Positions 1-8,586 of a stretch of DNA of 64,000 nucleotides are shown piece by piece. The stretch is from the NCBI RefSeq assembly GCF_011762185.1, contig NZ_JAASQJ010000003.1, positions 1,116,001-1,180,000 on the forward strand, read 5' to 3'. A program made the position numbers and the translations under genes. The notes below the pieces were generated by a model, which worked only from the letters and a program-made list of their open reading frames with translations, had not been told where the DNA came from and ran no database searches. The stretch's first letter is position 1. Each line of letters begins with the position of its first letter. Source of the stretch: Dyadobacter arcticus. Its GTDB lineage: Bacteria; Bacteroidota; Bacteroidia; Cytophagales; Spirosomataceae.

Positions 1-102
1 TTTGGGGAGGCGGTGACGTTTGTGCAAGCACATTCGAAGCCAAAAGGAAAATCCATGCTGGAACGAGTAAAAGACCGAAGTTTTTACCGGATAGGTATTT
101 GA
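1..102 (+). CDS. 3' end of an unidentified gene (partial)
   Basis: From the first base, frame 1 is open for 33 codons and ends in TGA at 100-102. The tail is basic, with AHSKPKGKSMLERVKDRS near the end, and has ordinary amino-acid composition. It would converge on the reverse-strand phosphatase that ends at 146. No family is recognised and the 5' part lies outside the window. Another frame is also open here but reads into the phosphatase and looks unnatural. Confidence 0.4.
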   Translation, partial: FGEAVTFVQAHSKPKGKSMLERVKDRSFYRIGI

Positions 103-145
103 TCATATGTAATGTTGATGAAAGTGAAAATTTGATTACTTCGCT

Positions 146-1894
146 TTACGCGTTAATCGTTTCAGTATGTCCGACAGTTGTTGCGGTAGTCGGGGTGATA
201 ATGGTCGACACATAGCGCCACTCGCTGACAATCTTACTTGTGCTGAATTTTGCCAGAACATATCCTCTCCGGGATGCATCCAGGTATTCCAGGTCATCCA
301 CCAACAATGCCAGCGCCTGCTCAAAACCGCCAAGTGAAGCCGGATCGGCACCAAGATATTCTTCAAAACCCGGCGAGGTAACCGAAGATGTGGCCAGTTC
401 GCGGCCTGCCTCCGTTTTGTCATTCGCTTTCAATTGGGAATACCATCCATTGTGTGAATCTCCCGACAGCGCAATTAGCTTCTTGCCCTTTGCCATCGCA
501 TATACGATTTCTCTCTCAATCGGATAACCGTCCCATGCATCGAGGTTGTACGGCAGCACCGTTTGTATCCGTGCAATCTCCTGAGGTGTCAAAGAAGGAT
601 CGTTGGCCAGGAAACGGCCTTTAATCTGTGTAAGCTGGATTAAGAGGGTCTGGAACATCTTAAATGTCGCCGGAGTAGCAGAGCCGGTAGCATCTACCTC
701 ACCAACGATCTGGACGATCGCCAAAAGCAGTTCAGCAGGAACATACATTTTACCCATCAAAACTTGTTGCCCAAGAACCTGCCATACGCCTTTACCAGTC
801 CCAATTGCGGATCCCAGCCAGGTAAGCTGTTCTTTTCCAAGAATTGTACGGTTTGGATTAAGCCAATCTTTCTGGAAAGCCGCTGCGTCTAATCCCGTTT
901 GGGTCAGATAATCTGCATAAGAAAGTTGCTCATCGCGACCAATAATCCGGGTGTCGAGCATGTGCAGGTCCATAATATTACCGAAAGAGAAGCTCCGGTA
1001 AATTTTCGCATCGACCAGTGTTCTTACTCCAATGTACTCGTGATAGGCTTTGATCGCCCGCTCCCTTCTGGCTTCGAAACTGCCTTCATTTTGGTTATGA
1101 TTTTGTGCACCGTCTTTGAACGCATCATTTGCAACCTCGTGATCGTCCCATACGCAAATGAATGGCTTTTTCTGATGCGCCAATTGCAATTGCGGATCGC
1201 TGCGGTATTGTTTAAAGCGGGTGCGGTAGTCGTCCAGGGATAGGATTTCATTCGCCGGAAGGTGAAGACGTCCCAGTGCGATTGTGTTTGGGTTGGAACC
1301 GTACTGGCCGGCGCCGTATTCATAAATGTAATCGCCCAGGTGTAGTACAACGTCGGCCTCGGAAGCTGCGATGGCCCCATAAACATTGAACAACCCTGCC
1401 GGATAGTTGGAACATGAACACACTGCCAGCTTCACATCTTCCATTTCACCGGCCTTGGCGAGCGTTTTTGTTTCCCCGGTCGGCGATATCACATTGGTAT
1501 TTGTGATGGCGAAACGATAGTAGTATTTGGTGTTTGATTTCAGGCCACTAATGTCAACACTTACTGTAAAATCATCATTGACTGATGCGTCCAGCATTTC
1601 GGTTTTAATGATTTGTCCAAAACCAGGGTCGGTAGCAATATCATAGGTAAGGGTTACTTTTTGGGAGGAAGCGTTGGCGGGAGAAACCCTTGTCCAAAGA
1701 ATGATCTGACTGTCGGTCGGGTCAAAACTGGCGACGTTGTAATCAAAGCTGCCATTCTGATTGGGATCGTTAGGGTCGGGAATGTTGTGATCAGTGCAGC
1801 TTCCAACCAGGACAGTTGATAAAATAACACCTCCTGCCCCCAGCACAGAGCGTTCCAAAAATTTCCTGCGGTTAATCGTAAAGTTACCTTTCAT
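146..1894 (-). CDS. phoD: PhoD-like alkaline phosphatase, Tat-exported lipoprotein
   Basis: A 582-residue protein of the PhoD family, which hydrolyses phosphate mono- or diesters outside the cytoplasm using a metal centre. The N-terminus has a twin-arginine motif (RRKFLE, residues 9-14), a hydrophobic stretch and a lipobox-like VGSC with Cys33, so Tat export and lipidation are likely. A Fn3-like PhoD N-terminal domain (about 45-145) is followed by the metallophosphatase core. Metal-binding motifs are LHLGDYIYEYG (about 185), VWDDHEVAND (about 248) and ALSGDSHNGW near residue 485. Length is normal for the family. It is transcribed away from the hydrolase at 2141. The nearby receptor and phosphoesterase genes suggest a phosphorus-scavenging neighbourhood. 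Substrate is unknown. Confidence 0.92.
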   Translation of the reverse strand: MKGNFTINRRKFLERSVLGAGGVILSTVLVGSCTDHNIPDPNDPNQNGSFDYNVASFDPTDSQIILWTRVSPANASSQKVTLTYDIATDPGFGQIIKTEMLDASVNDDFTVSVDISGLKSNTKYYYRFAITNTNVISPTGETKTLAKAGEMEDVKLAVCSCSNYPAGLFNVYGAIAASEADVVLHLGDYIYEYGAGQYGSNPNTIALGRLHLPANEILSLDDYRTRFKQYRSDPQLQLAHQKKPFICVWDDHEVANDAFKDGAQNHNQNEGSFEARRERAIKAYHEYIGVRTLVDAKIYRSFSFGNIMDLHMLDTRIIGRDEQLSYADYLTQTGLDAAAFQKDWLNPNRTILGKEQLTWLGSAIGTGKGVWQVLGQQVLMGKMYVPAELLLAIVQIVGEVDATGSATPATFKMFQTLLIQLTQIKGRFLANDPSLTPQEIARIQTVLPYNLDAWDGYPIEREIVYAMAKGKKLIALSGDSHNGWYSQLKANDKTEAGRELATSSVTSPGFEEYLGADPASLGGFEQALALLVDDLEYLDASRRGYVLAKFSTSKIVSEWRYVSTIITPTTATTVGHTETINA

Positions 1895-2140
1895 ACAATT
1901 ATGGATTATTGAGATTAATCCATAAAGCTACCTTCCCATTGTTTCCAATATGTAACCACAAGTTTAAATTGCTGTTAAGCGATCTCTTTTCACCTGTAGG
2001 GATGAGAAAGCCGATAGGCTGGTCGCTAGCAAGATTTGCCCGGCTCACAATAAATCATAACATATCGTTAATCTTCATTAGCCCCTTATGGAACGGTATT
2101 TATTAAGGTTAGGCGTTCCAGAAACTTCACCAACATTCGT

Positions 2141-3274
2141 ATGCCAATTTTATTACTTGCCTTGTTACTAACCAATCTATCTACGATTGCATTTTTGGGC
2201 CTCGAGGTCTACTTAGGCCGTGAATGGTACTTACATAAAGATATCATCGGTGATCACGATTACGCCCAGCGCTGTTTGATTGGTGCGTTTGCTTTACTTG
2301 TTTTCATGTTATTTGGGAAGGCGCTGATCCGCATCCTTTTGAGCAAAGGTGGCAAGGGTGTTGATGAACCCCGGGCAGAACGTCTGAAAGACCAATCTAA
2401 ACTGCAAAGACCAGATGGAAGCGTAATTAATATTGAACAGGGAGGAATGAAGGGTAAGCAAACCATCATCTTTATCCATGGCTGGAACTCAAACAGCATG
2501 CAGTGGTATTATCAAAAAAAATATTTCAGCAGTAACTACCATCTTGTACTGATGGATCACCCCGGTTTGGGCAAGTCAAAACGGGCTAGTAATAAAGATT
2601 TCAGCCTGGAAAAGCTGGCTGCTGACTTGGACGCGGTAATAGATGAATCGGACGCGAAGGATCCGATTTTGTGGGGACATAGCATGGGAGGCATGACCAT
2701 TTTAACATTCTGCAAAGTTTACAAGCACAAAATGTCGAAAATCAAGGGCATTGTCCTGGAACACACCACTTTTACCAATCCCACCAAGACATCCATTTTG
2801 AGCAAATTATTGACCACCATACAAAACCCAATATTGAAGCCTATCTGCTGGCTGATGATCCTGCTATCCCCTATTTTATGGATAAGCAGGTGGATGAGTT
2901 ATTTCAATGGCAACATGCTGATCATGACCAGATTTTTGACTTTCGCAGGGACGCAGACGGGTAAGCAGCTTGATTTTGCCAGTTTTCTTGCCGCCATGGC
3001 GCCACCAGCTGTTACGGGCAGGGGTGTTCTTGCTATGTTTGATTATGATGCATCTGACATTCTTTCCGGAATTCAAGTGCCAACACTGGTTATTGGGGCA
3101 AACAAAGACCGTTTGACAAAGAACGAAGCTAGTATCAAAATGAACCTAAGCATCCCCGGCTCAAAGCTCGTGACATTACAGCCGGCAGGGCATATGGGAC
3201 TTGTTGAACGGCACCAGGAAGTAAATGAAGCTGTGAGCCAATTTTTCTCTCCTGTCATAGCAGGTCTTACCTGA
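2141..3274 (+). CDS. Membrane-anchored alpha/beta hydrolase
   Basis: A 377-residue alpha/beta-hydrolase fold protein. Two N-terminal hydrophobic segments (about 2-24 and 45-67) anchor it, with the catalytic domain after residue 100. The oxyanion segment is FIHGWNSN (about 111), the nucleophile elbow is GHSMGG with Ser181, an acid lies in ANKDRLT near 326 and the histidine in GHMGLVE near 351. An esterase or lipase role is likely, but the substrate cannot be told. It is monocistronic, followed by a strong inverted repeat at 3296-3332. The FIHGWN motif recurs in the lipoprotein hydrolase at 11424. Confidence 0.85.
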   Translation: MPILLLALLLTNLSTIAFLGLEVYLGREWYLHKDIIGDHDYAQRCLIGAFALLVFMLFGKALIRILLSKGGKGVDEPRAERLKDQSKLQRPDGSVINIEQGGMKGKQTIIFIHGWNSNSMQWYYQKKYFSSNYHLVLMDHPGLGKSKRASNKDFSLEKLAADLDAVIDESDAKDPILWGHSMGGMTILTFCKVYKHKMSKIKGIVLEHTTFTNPTKTSILSKLLTTIQNPILKPICWLMILLSPILWISRWMSYFNGNMLIMTRFLTFAGTQTGKQLDFASFLAAMAPPAVTGRGVLAMFDYDASDILSGIQVPTLVIGANKDRLTKNEASIKMNLSIPGSKLVTLQPAGHMGLVERHQEVNEAVSQFFSPVIAGLT

Positions 3275-3295
3275 AACTTCTAGATACCTAACAAA

Positions 3296-3332
3296 AATTC
3301 AGCCTGACAATCATTGATTGCCAGGCTGAATT
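3296..3332. terminator. Bidirectional intrinsic terminator
   Basis: A perfect 11-bp inverted repeat (arms 3296-3306 and 3322-3332) with a further 6-bp inner complement. It lies between convergent genes ending at 3274 and 3368. A-rich sequence flanks the left arm, so it would have a T tract when read from the right. Confidence 0.65.
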
Positions 3333-3367
3333 CCGTGCAGATTAATCATCTCATCGGCCAAAATCAA

Positions 3368-3781
3368 TCATTCCTCAGTAAAAAACCTGAGTTTAACGTA
3401 TTGACGATCATGATTGACCATTTCCCCTTCCGCTATTTCTACTGTTTTACCTTCCAAGTTCGATTTTATATAAAGATCAACAGCAGGGATTTGGCTGTGC
3501 GAGACAACCTGGCTTAATTGATTTTTCTCATTGAGGGAAAAACTGATTACAATGATCCCCTTTTCCAGCTCGGCAAGATCGGAATTTTCTACTTTAATGT
3601 ACCGTCCGATTTGCTGCCCCAGGTTTCTGTCCAGCCTGGACGAAACTTGCTTTCGTGGTGAATTGTTCTCGGCCTCAGCAGCAAACGGAGCAAGAAACAT
3701 AGTTGTGGCAAGAATGACAATCAGAGCCATCGTTCTGGAAAGTCTTTGGCATAAGCCGTTCATAAAATAAGTCGTTTTCAT
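3368..3781 (-). CDS. Small secreted protein of unknown function
   Basis: A 137-residue protein with a signal peptide: a hydrophobic core around residues 17-35 ends in AAEAE, consistent with signal peptidase I cleavage. The mature part of about 100 residues reads as an alpha/beta protein with IIVISFSLNEKNQL and a C-terminal QYVKLRFFTEE strand. This is loosely reminiscent of TonB C-terminal or energy-transducer-like periplasmic domains often seen in Bacteroidota, but no family is claimed. It is transcribed divergently from the TonB-dependent receptor gene, with about 240 bp between them. Confidence 0.7.
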   Translation of the reverse strand: MKTTYFMNGLCQRLSRTMALIVILATTMFLAPFAAEAENNSPRKQVSSRLDRNLGQQIGRYIKVENSDLAELEKGIIVISFSLNEKNQLSQVVSHSQIPAVDLYIKSNLEGKTVEIAEGEMVNHDRQYVKLRFFTEE

Positions 3782-3862
3782 AGCTAATATTTGTTAAACC
3801 TCCTAGTACATCCAAAAGGCGGTACAAACGTAAAAATCTGCAATGAAAGTGCTGCGGTTAAA

Positions 3863-3898
3863 TGAGTTACTGGTAAAATTCTTGAGTTAGTGGCAAAA
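3863..3898. promoter_or_regulatory. Direct repeat upstream of the receptor operon (putative operator)
   Basis: Two 16-base copies of TGAGTTAnTGGnAAAA (3863-3878 and 3883-3898) match at 14 of 16 positions with a 20-base period, close to two helical turns. They lie in the intergenic region between divergent genes, about 120-160 bp before the receptor start. Tandem half-sites on one DNA face are typical of dimeric regulator binding. The regulator is unknown. Confidence 0.4.
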
Positions 3899-4020
3899 AA
3901 ATGGCATATCCCTGCCAGGTTTTCAAAATTTAACTTAACAAAATCATAATTTGGGAAACTGCTTTTCGCTGAGTATAACGTCTAGTTTTGCTGCCTTGTA
4001 ATGACTTACACCGGCGAATT

Positions 4021-6039
4021 ATGAAGGTATTCTACTGCTGTTTAATCACACTATCTTCTGCGCTCCCTGGAATTGCCCAGACCAGTGACTCACTTCAAAC
4101 TGAGATGCTTAGTCAGGTAACTGTCACGGCCAACAGGACCCGGGAGAAATCCTTTGAGACCGCCGGATCTGTATCAGTAATCTCCTCTCAGGCTTTACAA
4201 ACTTACCAGCCACGAACGACACCGGAGGTCCTTATGGGAGCCACCGGGGTTTTTGTTCAAAAGTCCACCCATGGTGCGGGATCGCCTTTTTTACGCGGAT
4301 TGACCGGAAACCAAACACTGATCCTGTTCGATGGGATCCGCCTGAATAACAGTACATTCCGCTACGGGCCGAATCAGTACCTAAACACCATTGACCCTTT
4401 CACCATTGACAAAATAGAAGTCTTGCGCGGCGGAGGTTCTGTCGCTTACGGATCCGATGCATTGGGCGGCACGCTTCAAATTTTTAGTTTTGATCCGGCA
4501 TTTTCAGAAAAACCGGCTGTTCACGGTAAAGCGGTCGCACGGTATGCAACCGGCGAAATGGAAAAAACATTGCGGGCGGGAATAGCGCTTTCCGGCTCAC
4601 GTGTCGCATTCTCGGGAGGCCTGAGTATCCGGAATTTTGGCGATCTGATTGGCGGGGATACCACCGGTAAGCAATCACCGAGTGGCTACAAAGACCGGGC
4701 TTTTGACGCTAAATTGGTTTTTGGCCTGAGCGATTCGTGGACACTCACATTGGCCCATCAATCAGTTTCTCAAAAACATGTCCCGCTTTATTACCGCTAC
4801 AAACTTGAAAATTTCGCTTTGAATGAATTCAATCCGCAAAAACGTTCTTTAAGTTATTTCAAATTAAAAGGCACTACCTTAAATAAATTGGCTACCGAAA
4901 TATCGCTGACCGGATCATGGCAGGCAACCAATGAAGGGCGGCTCAGCCGGAAAAATGGCAGTAACAGCCTTCGCACTGAAACGGACAAGGTGCAGACATC
5001 AGGATTGATCTTTAATGTACAATCTGATATCACTGAATTCTGGAAAGCAAGTTCAGGTATTGAAATTTACAATGATCTTGTAAACAGCGATAAGGTTGAT
5101 CAGGTTGCGGGTGGTGATCCGGTTGCCAGCCGAGGTCTTTATCCGGACGACAGCAAATACCTTAATTATGCTATCTATTCACTTCACCAGTTGAAATTGG
5201 ATGCCTGGCAGTTTACGTTCGGTGGCCGGTTTAATGGTTTTCGTATAAAAGTTGCAGACGAAGTGCTGGGTAATGTGTCTGTAAAGCCACAGGCATTGGT
5301 GGGAAATGCATCGATTTCATACTTACCTCAAGAACATTCCAATTTCTACACATCTTTCCACTCAGGTTTCCGCGCACCGAACATTGATGATATGGGAACG
5401 CTGGGCATCGTTGATTTTCGGTACGAGCTGCCTGCTTATGACCTTAAACCAGAGACATCTTACAACTTCGAAGCAGGTTATAAATACCATTCAGGCGGGT
5501 TAGCCCTCAGCGCAGCATTATTCCAGAATAATCTTCGCAACCTGATCACGCGCGTGAAAGTGGCGGGAGAGAAAATTGACGGAATAGATGTGTACCGAAA
5601 GGAAAATGTAGAGCGCGCTTACATCCGCGGCGGAGAGCTGGAAGCAGAATATGTGTTCAGCAACTATTGGAGAGTGTACGGGTCGGGAGCTTATAATTTC
5701 GGCAAAAATGTCACCAAAAATGAACCGGTGCGGCGCATTCCGCCATTAAACGGGCGGTTTGGACTTGAATACCGAAAAAAAGGATGGTATGCCCGTCCGG
5801 AAGGATGGTTTGCAGATGATCAAACGCGATTGGCAGCGGGAGATGCCGGAGATAACCGCATCCCAAAAGGCGGCACACCTGGCTGGGTAGTTATTAACCT
5901 GATGGCAGGTTATGATGCAAAACATTTTGCGGTTAACGCTGTTGCCCAAAACCTTACTAATAAAGATTATCGTACGCACGGGTCGGGGATCAATGGCGTA
6001 GGCCGGAGCCTCTGGCTGACTTTGACAGGAAAGTTTTAA
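4021..6039 (+). CDS. TonB-dependent outer-membrane receptor
   Basis: A 672-residue TonB-dependent receptor of the compact BtuB/CirA type. The start at 4021 puts the hydrophobic core of the signal peptide directly at the N-terminus and its cleavage after GIAQ; an ATG 33 bp upstream would prefix a polar extension. A TonB-box-like QVTVTA is followed by the plug domain (about 50-160) with FLRGLTGNQTLILFDGIRL and IDKIEVLRGGGSVAYGSDA, then a 22-strand barrel ending in an aromatic residue, LWLTLTGKF. It lacks the carboxypeptidase-like N-terminal domain of SusC proteins, so it is not a polysaccharide-utilisation SusC. It heads a run with the two phosphoesterase genes. E. coli pairs a similar receptor (YncD/PqqU) with the propeller YncE, so uptake of a small chelate or cofactor is possible. 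Confidence 0.93.
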   Translation: MKVFYCCLITLSSALPGIAQTSDSLQTEMLSQVTVTANRTREKSFETAGSVSVISSQALQTYQPRTTPEVLMGATGVFVQKSTHGAGSPFLRGLTGNQTLILFDGIRLNNSTFRYGPNQYLNTIDPFTIDKIEVLRGGGSVAYGSDALGGTLQIFSFDPAFSEKPAVHGKAVARYATGEMEKTLRAGIALSGSRVAFSGGLSIRNFGDLIGGDTTGKQSPSGYKDRAFDAKLVFGLSDSWTLTLAHQSVSQKHVPLYYRYKLENFALNEFNPQKRSLSYFKLKGTTLNKLATEISLTGSWQATNEGRLSRKNGSNSLRTETDKVQTSGLIFNVQSDITEFWKASSGIEIYNDLVNSDKVDQVAGGDPVASRGLYPDDSKYLNYAIYSLHQLKLDAWQFTFGGRFNGFRIKVADEVLGNVSVKPQALVGNASISYLPQEHSNFYTSFHSGFRAPNIDDMGTLGIVDFRYELPAYDLKPETSYNFEAGYKYHSGGLALSAALFQNNLRNLITRVKVAGEKIDGIDVYRKENVERAYIRGGELEAEYVFSNYWRVYGSGAYNFGKNVTKNEPVRRIPPLNGRFGLEYRKKGWYARPEGWFADDQTRLAAGDAGDNRIPKGGTPGWVVINLMAGYDAKHFAVNAVAQNLTNKDYRTHGSGINGVGRSLWLTLTGKF

Positions 6040-6073
6040 AGACGCATTTTCTCAATACTACCCATAACTCACC

Positions 6074-8569
6074 ATGACACGACATTTGAAATTCGGACTT
6101 TACTTGCTGCTGGCCGGCGTATTCGCCTATGGCTGCAAAAAGAATATCAGCTCAACCGGTCAGCCGGAGGAGCTTGCCCTTTTTAAAGAGCTTTCGTCAA
6201 AACGCATCAATTTGCCCAATGGCTGGTCACTCACGCCGGTTGGCAGAAGCCTGGATCTGGATGACCTGCCTTTGAACCTCGTGGTTTCTCCGTCGAAAAA
6301 GTACCTGGCAGTTACTAATAATGGGCAAAGCACACAGAGCATTACCCTAATTGATGCCGCTTCGGAAAAAGTGCTGGATTCGGCGGGAGTAGCAAAGTCA
6401 TACCTTGGCCTTGCTTTCAGTCAGGATGAGAAAACAATTTATGCATCGGGCGGGAATGACAATAAAATTTTGGTATTCAAAATTGAAAATCAGCAGCTTG
6501 TCCCTGCTGAGCCGATTGAGCTGGGCAAACCCTGGCCAGTGAAAATTTCCCCAACCGGAATATCAGTTGACGACGCCCAGAACAGGATTTATGTCGTGAC
6601 CAAGGAAGATAGCTCACTTTACATTTGTGATTCTCAAACCAAAAAAACCATTGGTAAACTAAATCTGGGCGCAGCAGCTTACACCTGTCTGCTTTCCAAT
6701 GATAAAAAAGAACTTTATGTTTCACTTTGGGGCGGCTCGCGTGTTGTGATTGTGAATACGGAAACGCAGAAAATAGCAGCCGAAATTGCCACTAACAAAA
6801 ACCCAAATGATTTACTATTGACCAAAGACGGCAAATTTTTGTACGTAGCCAATGGCAATGACAACACTGTCGGACTCATTGACCTTACAAAACGTCAGAT
6901 ATCAGAGACATTAACCACATCTCTTTTTCCAAATGCACCCGTCGGAACGACTCCCAATGGCCTGGCGCTGAGCGAGGATGAGAAAACATTATATATAGCC
7001 AATGCCGATAACAACTGTCTTGCGGTATTTGATGTAGAAACCAAAGGACGCAGCCATTCCATCGGATTTATCCCGACCGGCTGGTATCCGACCGCTGTGA
7101 AAACGATTGGTTCGAAGATATTTGTTACCAATGGAAAAGGGTTTTCTTCCAAAGCAAACCCCAAAGGCCCAAATCCAAACTTATCGAAAGTCCCGCAGCA
7201 GGTAGGGCCTAATCCGCAGGCTTACACCGGCCGGGAGCAGTACATTGGAGGTTTGTTTAAAGGTACTTTGTCGATCATCGACGCCCCGTCAAAGGAAACA
7301 CTTTCCGCCTACTCACGTGTGGTTTATGCCAACACACCGTATACCAAAAACAAGGAGTTAAATGCAGAAGGGGAAACTGGAAACCCGATCCCGATGAAAG
7401 TAGCCGACAATTCGCCAATTAAATATGTATTTTACATCATCAAGGAAAACCGGACTTACGATCAGGTTCTGGGAGATATGAAGGAAGGAAATGGCGATGC
7501 ATCACTTTGCTTATTTCCGGAAAAAGTAACGCCAAACCAGCATGCAATCGCCCGCGAGTTTGTGCTGCTCGATAACTTTTATGTGGACGCTGAGGTAAGT
7601 GCCGACGGGCATAACTGGTCTTCTGCTGCCTATGCTAATGATTATGTGGAAAAAAACTGGGTGACCAGCTACGGCGGTCGTGGCGGCACCTATGATTATG
7701 AAGGCAGCAAGGAAATCGCTCATCCGAGGGACGGCTTTATCTGGGACCATGCGTTACGGGCAGGCGTTACGTTCCGCAGCTACGGCTGGTTTGCTGACGA
7801 AGGGAAAGCCAATATCAAAACGCTTGAAGGGAAGTATTGTCCAACATATAAGGGGTATAATCTTAACTACATGGACATTGACCGCGAAGCAGCCTGGGAA
7901 AAGGATTTTGATGAATTGCTGGCTGCGGGCAAGCTTCCGAGGTTAAATACACTCCGGTTAGGCAACGACCATACTTCCGGTGCGAGTGTTGGGAAACCAA
8001 CGCCATTTGCGGCTGTGGCAGACAATGACCTGGCCGTGGGGCGTTTTATTGAACATCTTTCCAAAAGTAAGGTTTGGAATGAATCAGTAGTATTTATCCT
8101 GGAAGACGACGCCCAGAATGGACCGGACCACGTGGATGCCCACCGCTCGCCTGCATATGTTGCCGGGGGCTTCGTGAAAAGAGGTTTTGTAGATCATACC
8201 ATGTATTCAACCTCAGGAATGCTCCGTACGATGGAGCTGATCCTGGGCCTGAAACCGATGAGCCAGTACGATGCAGCCGCTACGCCCATGTGGAGATGCT
8301 TTAATAAAACAGCAAATCCAGCCACTTTTACATCCAGGGAAGCAGGGGTTGACCTTGCACAGAAAAATATGGCAGTGAACTCCAATTCCCGCCAATCTGA
8401 TCAGTTCGATCTTTCAGTACCTGATGCCATTGACGACCTTATTTTCAGCCGGATTGTGTGGCAAACCGTCCGTGGTGAAAAGAGCATCATGCCCGCGCCG
8501 CGCCGGGGTGCTTTTGTCAGACTTGAAAAAGGGGATGAGGATGAGGAGGAAGGATTTGACGAAGATTAA
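6074..8569 (+). CDS. YncE-like beta-propeller / phosphoesterase lipoprotein
   Basis: An 831-residue lipoprotein with its lipobox ending at Cys21. Residues about 50-370 are YVTN/YncE-type beta-propeller repeats, for example LYVANGNDNTVGLIDL and LYIANADNNCLAVFDV. The C-terminal half (from about 440) is a phosphoesterase-family (PF04185, phospholipase C/acid phosphatase) domain with IIKENRTYDQVLGDM, VSADGHNWSS and EDDAQNGPDHVDAHRSP, which supply the expected metal ligands. It starts 34 bp after the receptor stop and is followed 17 bp later by its paralogue, so co-transcription is likely. The C-terminus is strongly acidic (DEDEEEGFDED). Substrate is unknown. Confidence 0.9.
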   Translation: MTRHLKFGLYLLLAGVFAYGCKKNISSTGQPEELALFKELSSKRINLPNGWSLTPVGRSLDLDDLPLNLVVSPSKKYLAVTNNGQSTQSITLIDAASEKVLDSAGVAKSYLGLAFSQDEKTIYASGGNDNKILVFKIENQQLVPAEPIELGKPWPVKISPTGISVDDAQNRIYVVTKEDSSLYICDSQTKKTIGKLNLGAAAYTCLLSNDKKELYVSLWGGSRVVIVNTETQKIAAEIATNKNPNDLLLTKDGKFLYVANGNDNTVGLIDLTKRQISETLTTSLFPNAPVGTTPNGLALSEDEKTLYIANADNNCLAVFDVETKGRSHSIGFIPTGWYPTAVKTIGSKIFVTNGKGFSSKANPKGPNPNLSKVPQQVGPNPQAYTGREQYIGGLFKGTLSIIDAPSKETLSAYSRVVYANTPYTKNKELNAEGETGNPIPMKVADNSPIKYVFYIIKENRTYDQVLGDMKEGNGDASLCLFPEKVTPNQHAIAREFVLLDNFYVDAEVSADGHNWSSAAYANDYVEKNWVTSYGGRGGTYDYEGSKEIAHPRDGFIWDHALRAGVTFRSYGWFADEGKANIKTLEGKYCPTYKGYNLNYMDIDREAAWEKDFDELLAAGKLPRLNTLRLGNDHTSGASVGKPTPFAAVADNDLAVGRFIEHLSKSKVWNESVVFILEDDAQNGPDHVDAHRSPAYVAGGFVKRGFVDHTMYSTSGMLRTMELILGLKPMSQYDAAATPMWRCFNKTANPATFTSREAGVDLAQKNMAVNSNSRQSDQFDLSVPDAIDDLIFSRIVWQTVRGEKSIMPAPRRGAFVRLEKGDEDEEEGFDED

Positions 8570-8586
8570 TCGAAATCTGACAAACC

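Noticed and set aside
1895..2140. Short forward frame in the PhoD/hydrolase intergenic region
   Set aside because: Its sequence shows no coding character, and the region is better explained as divergent promoters.
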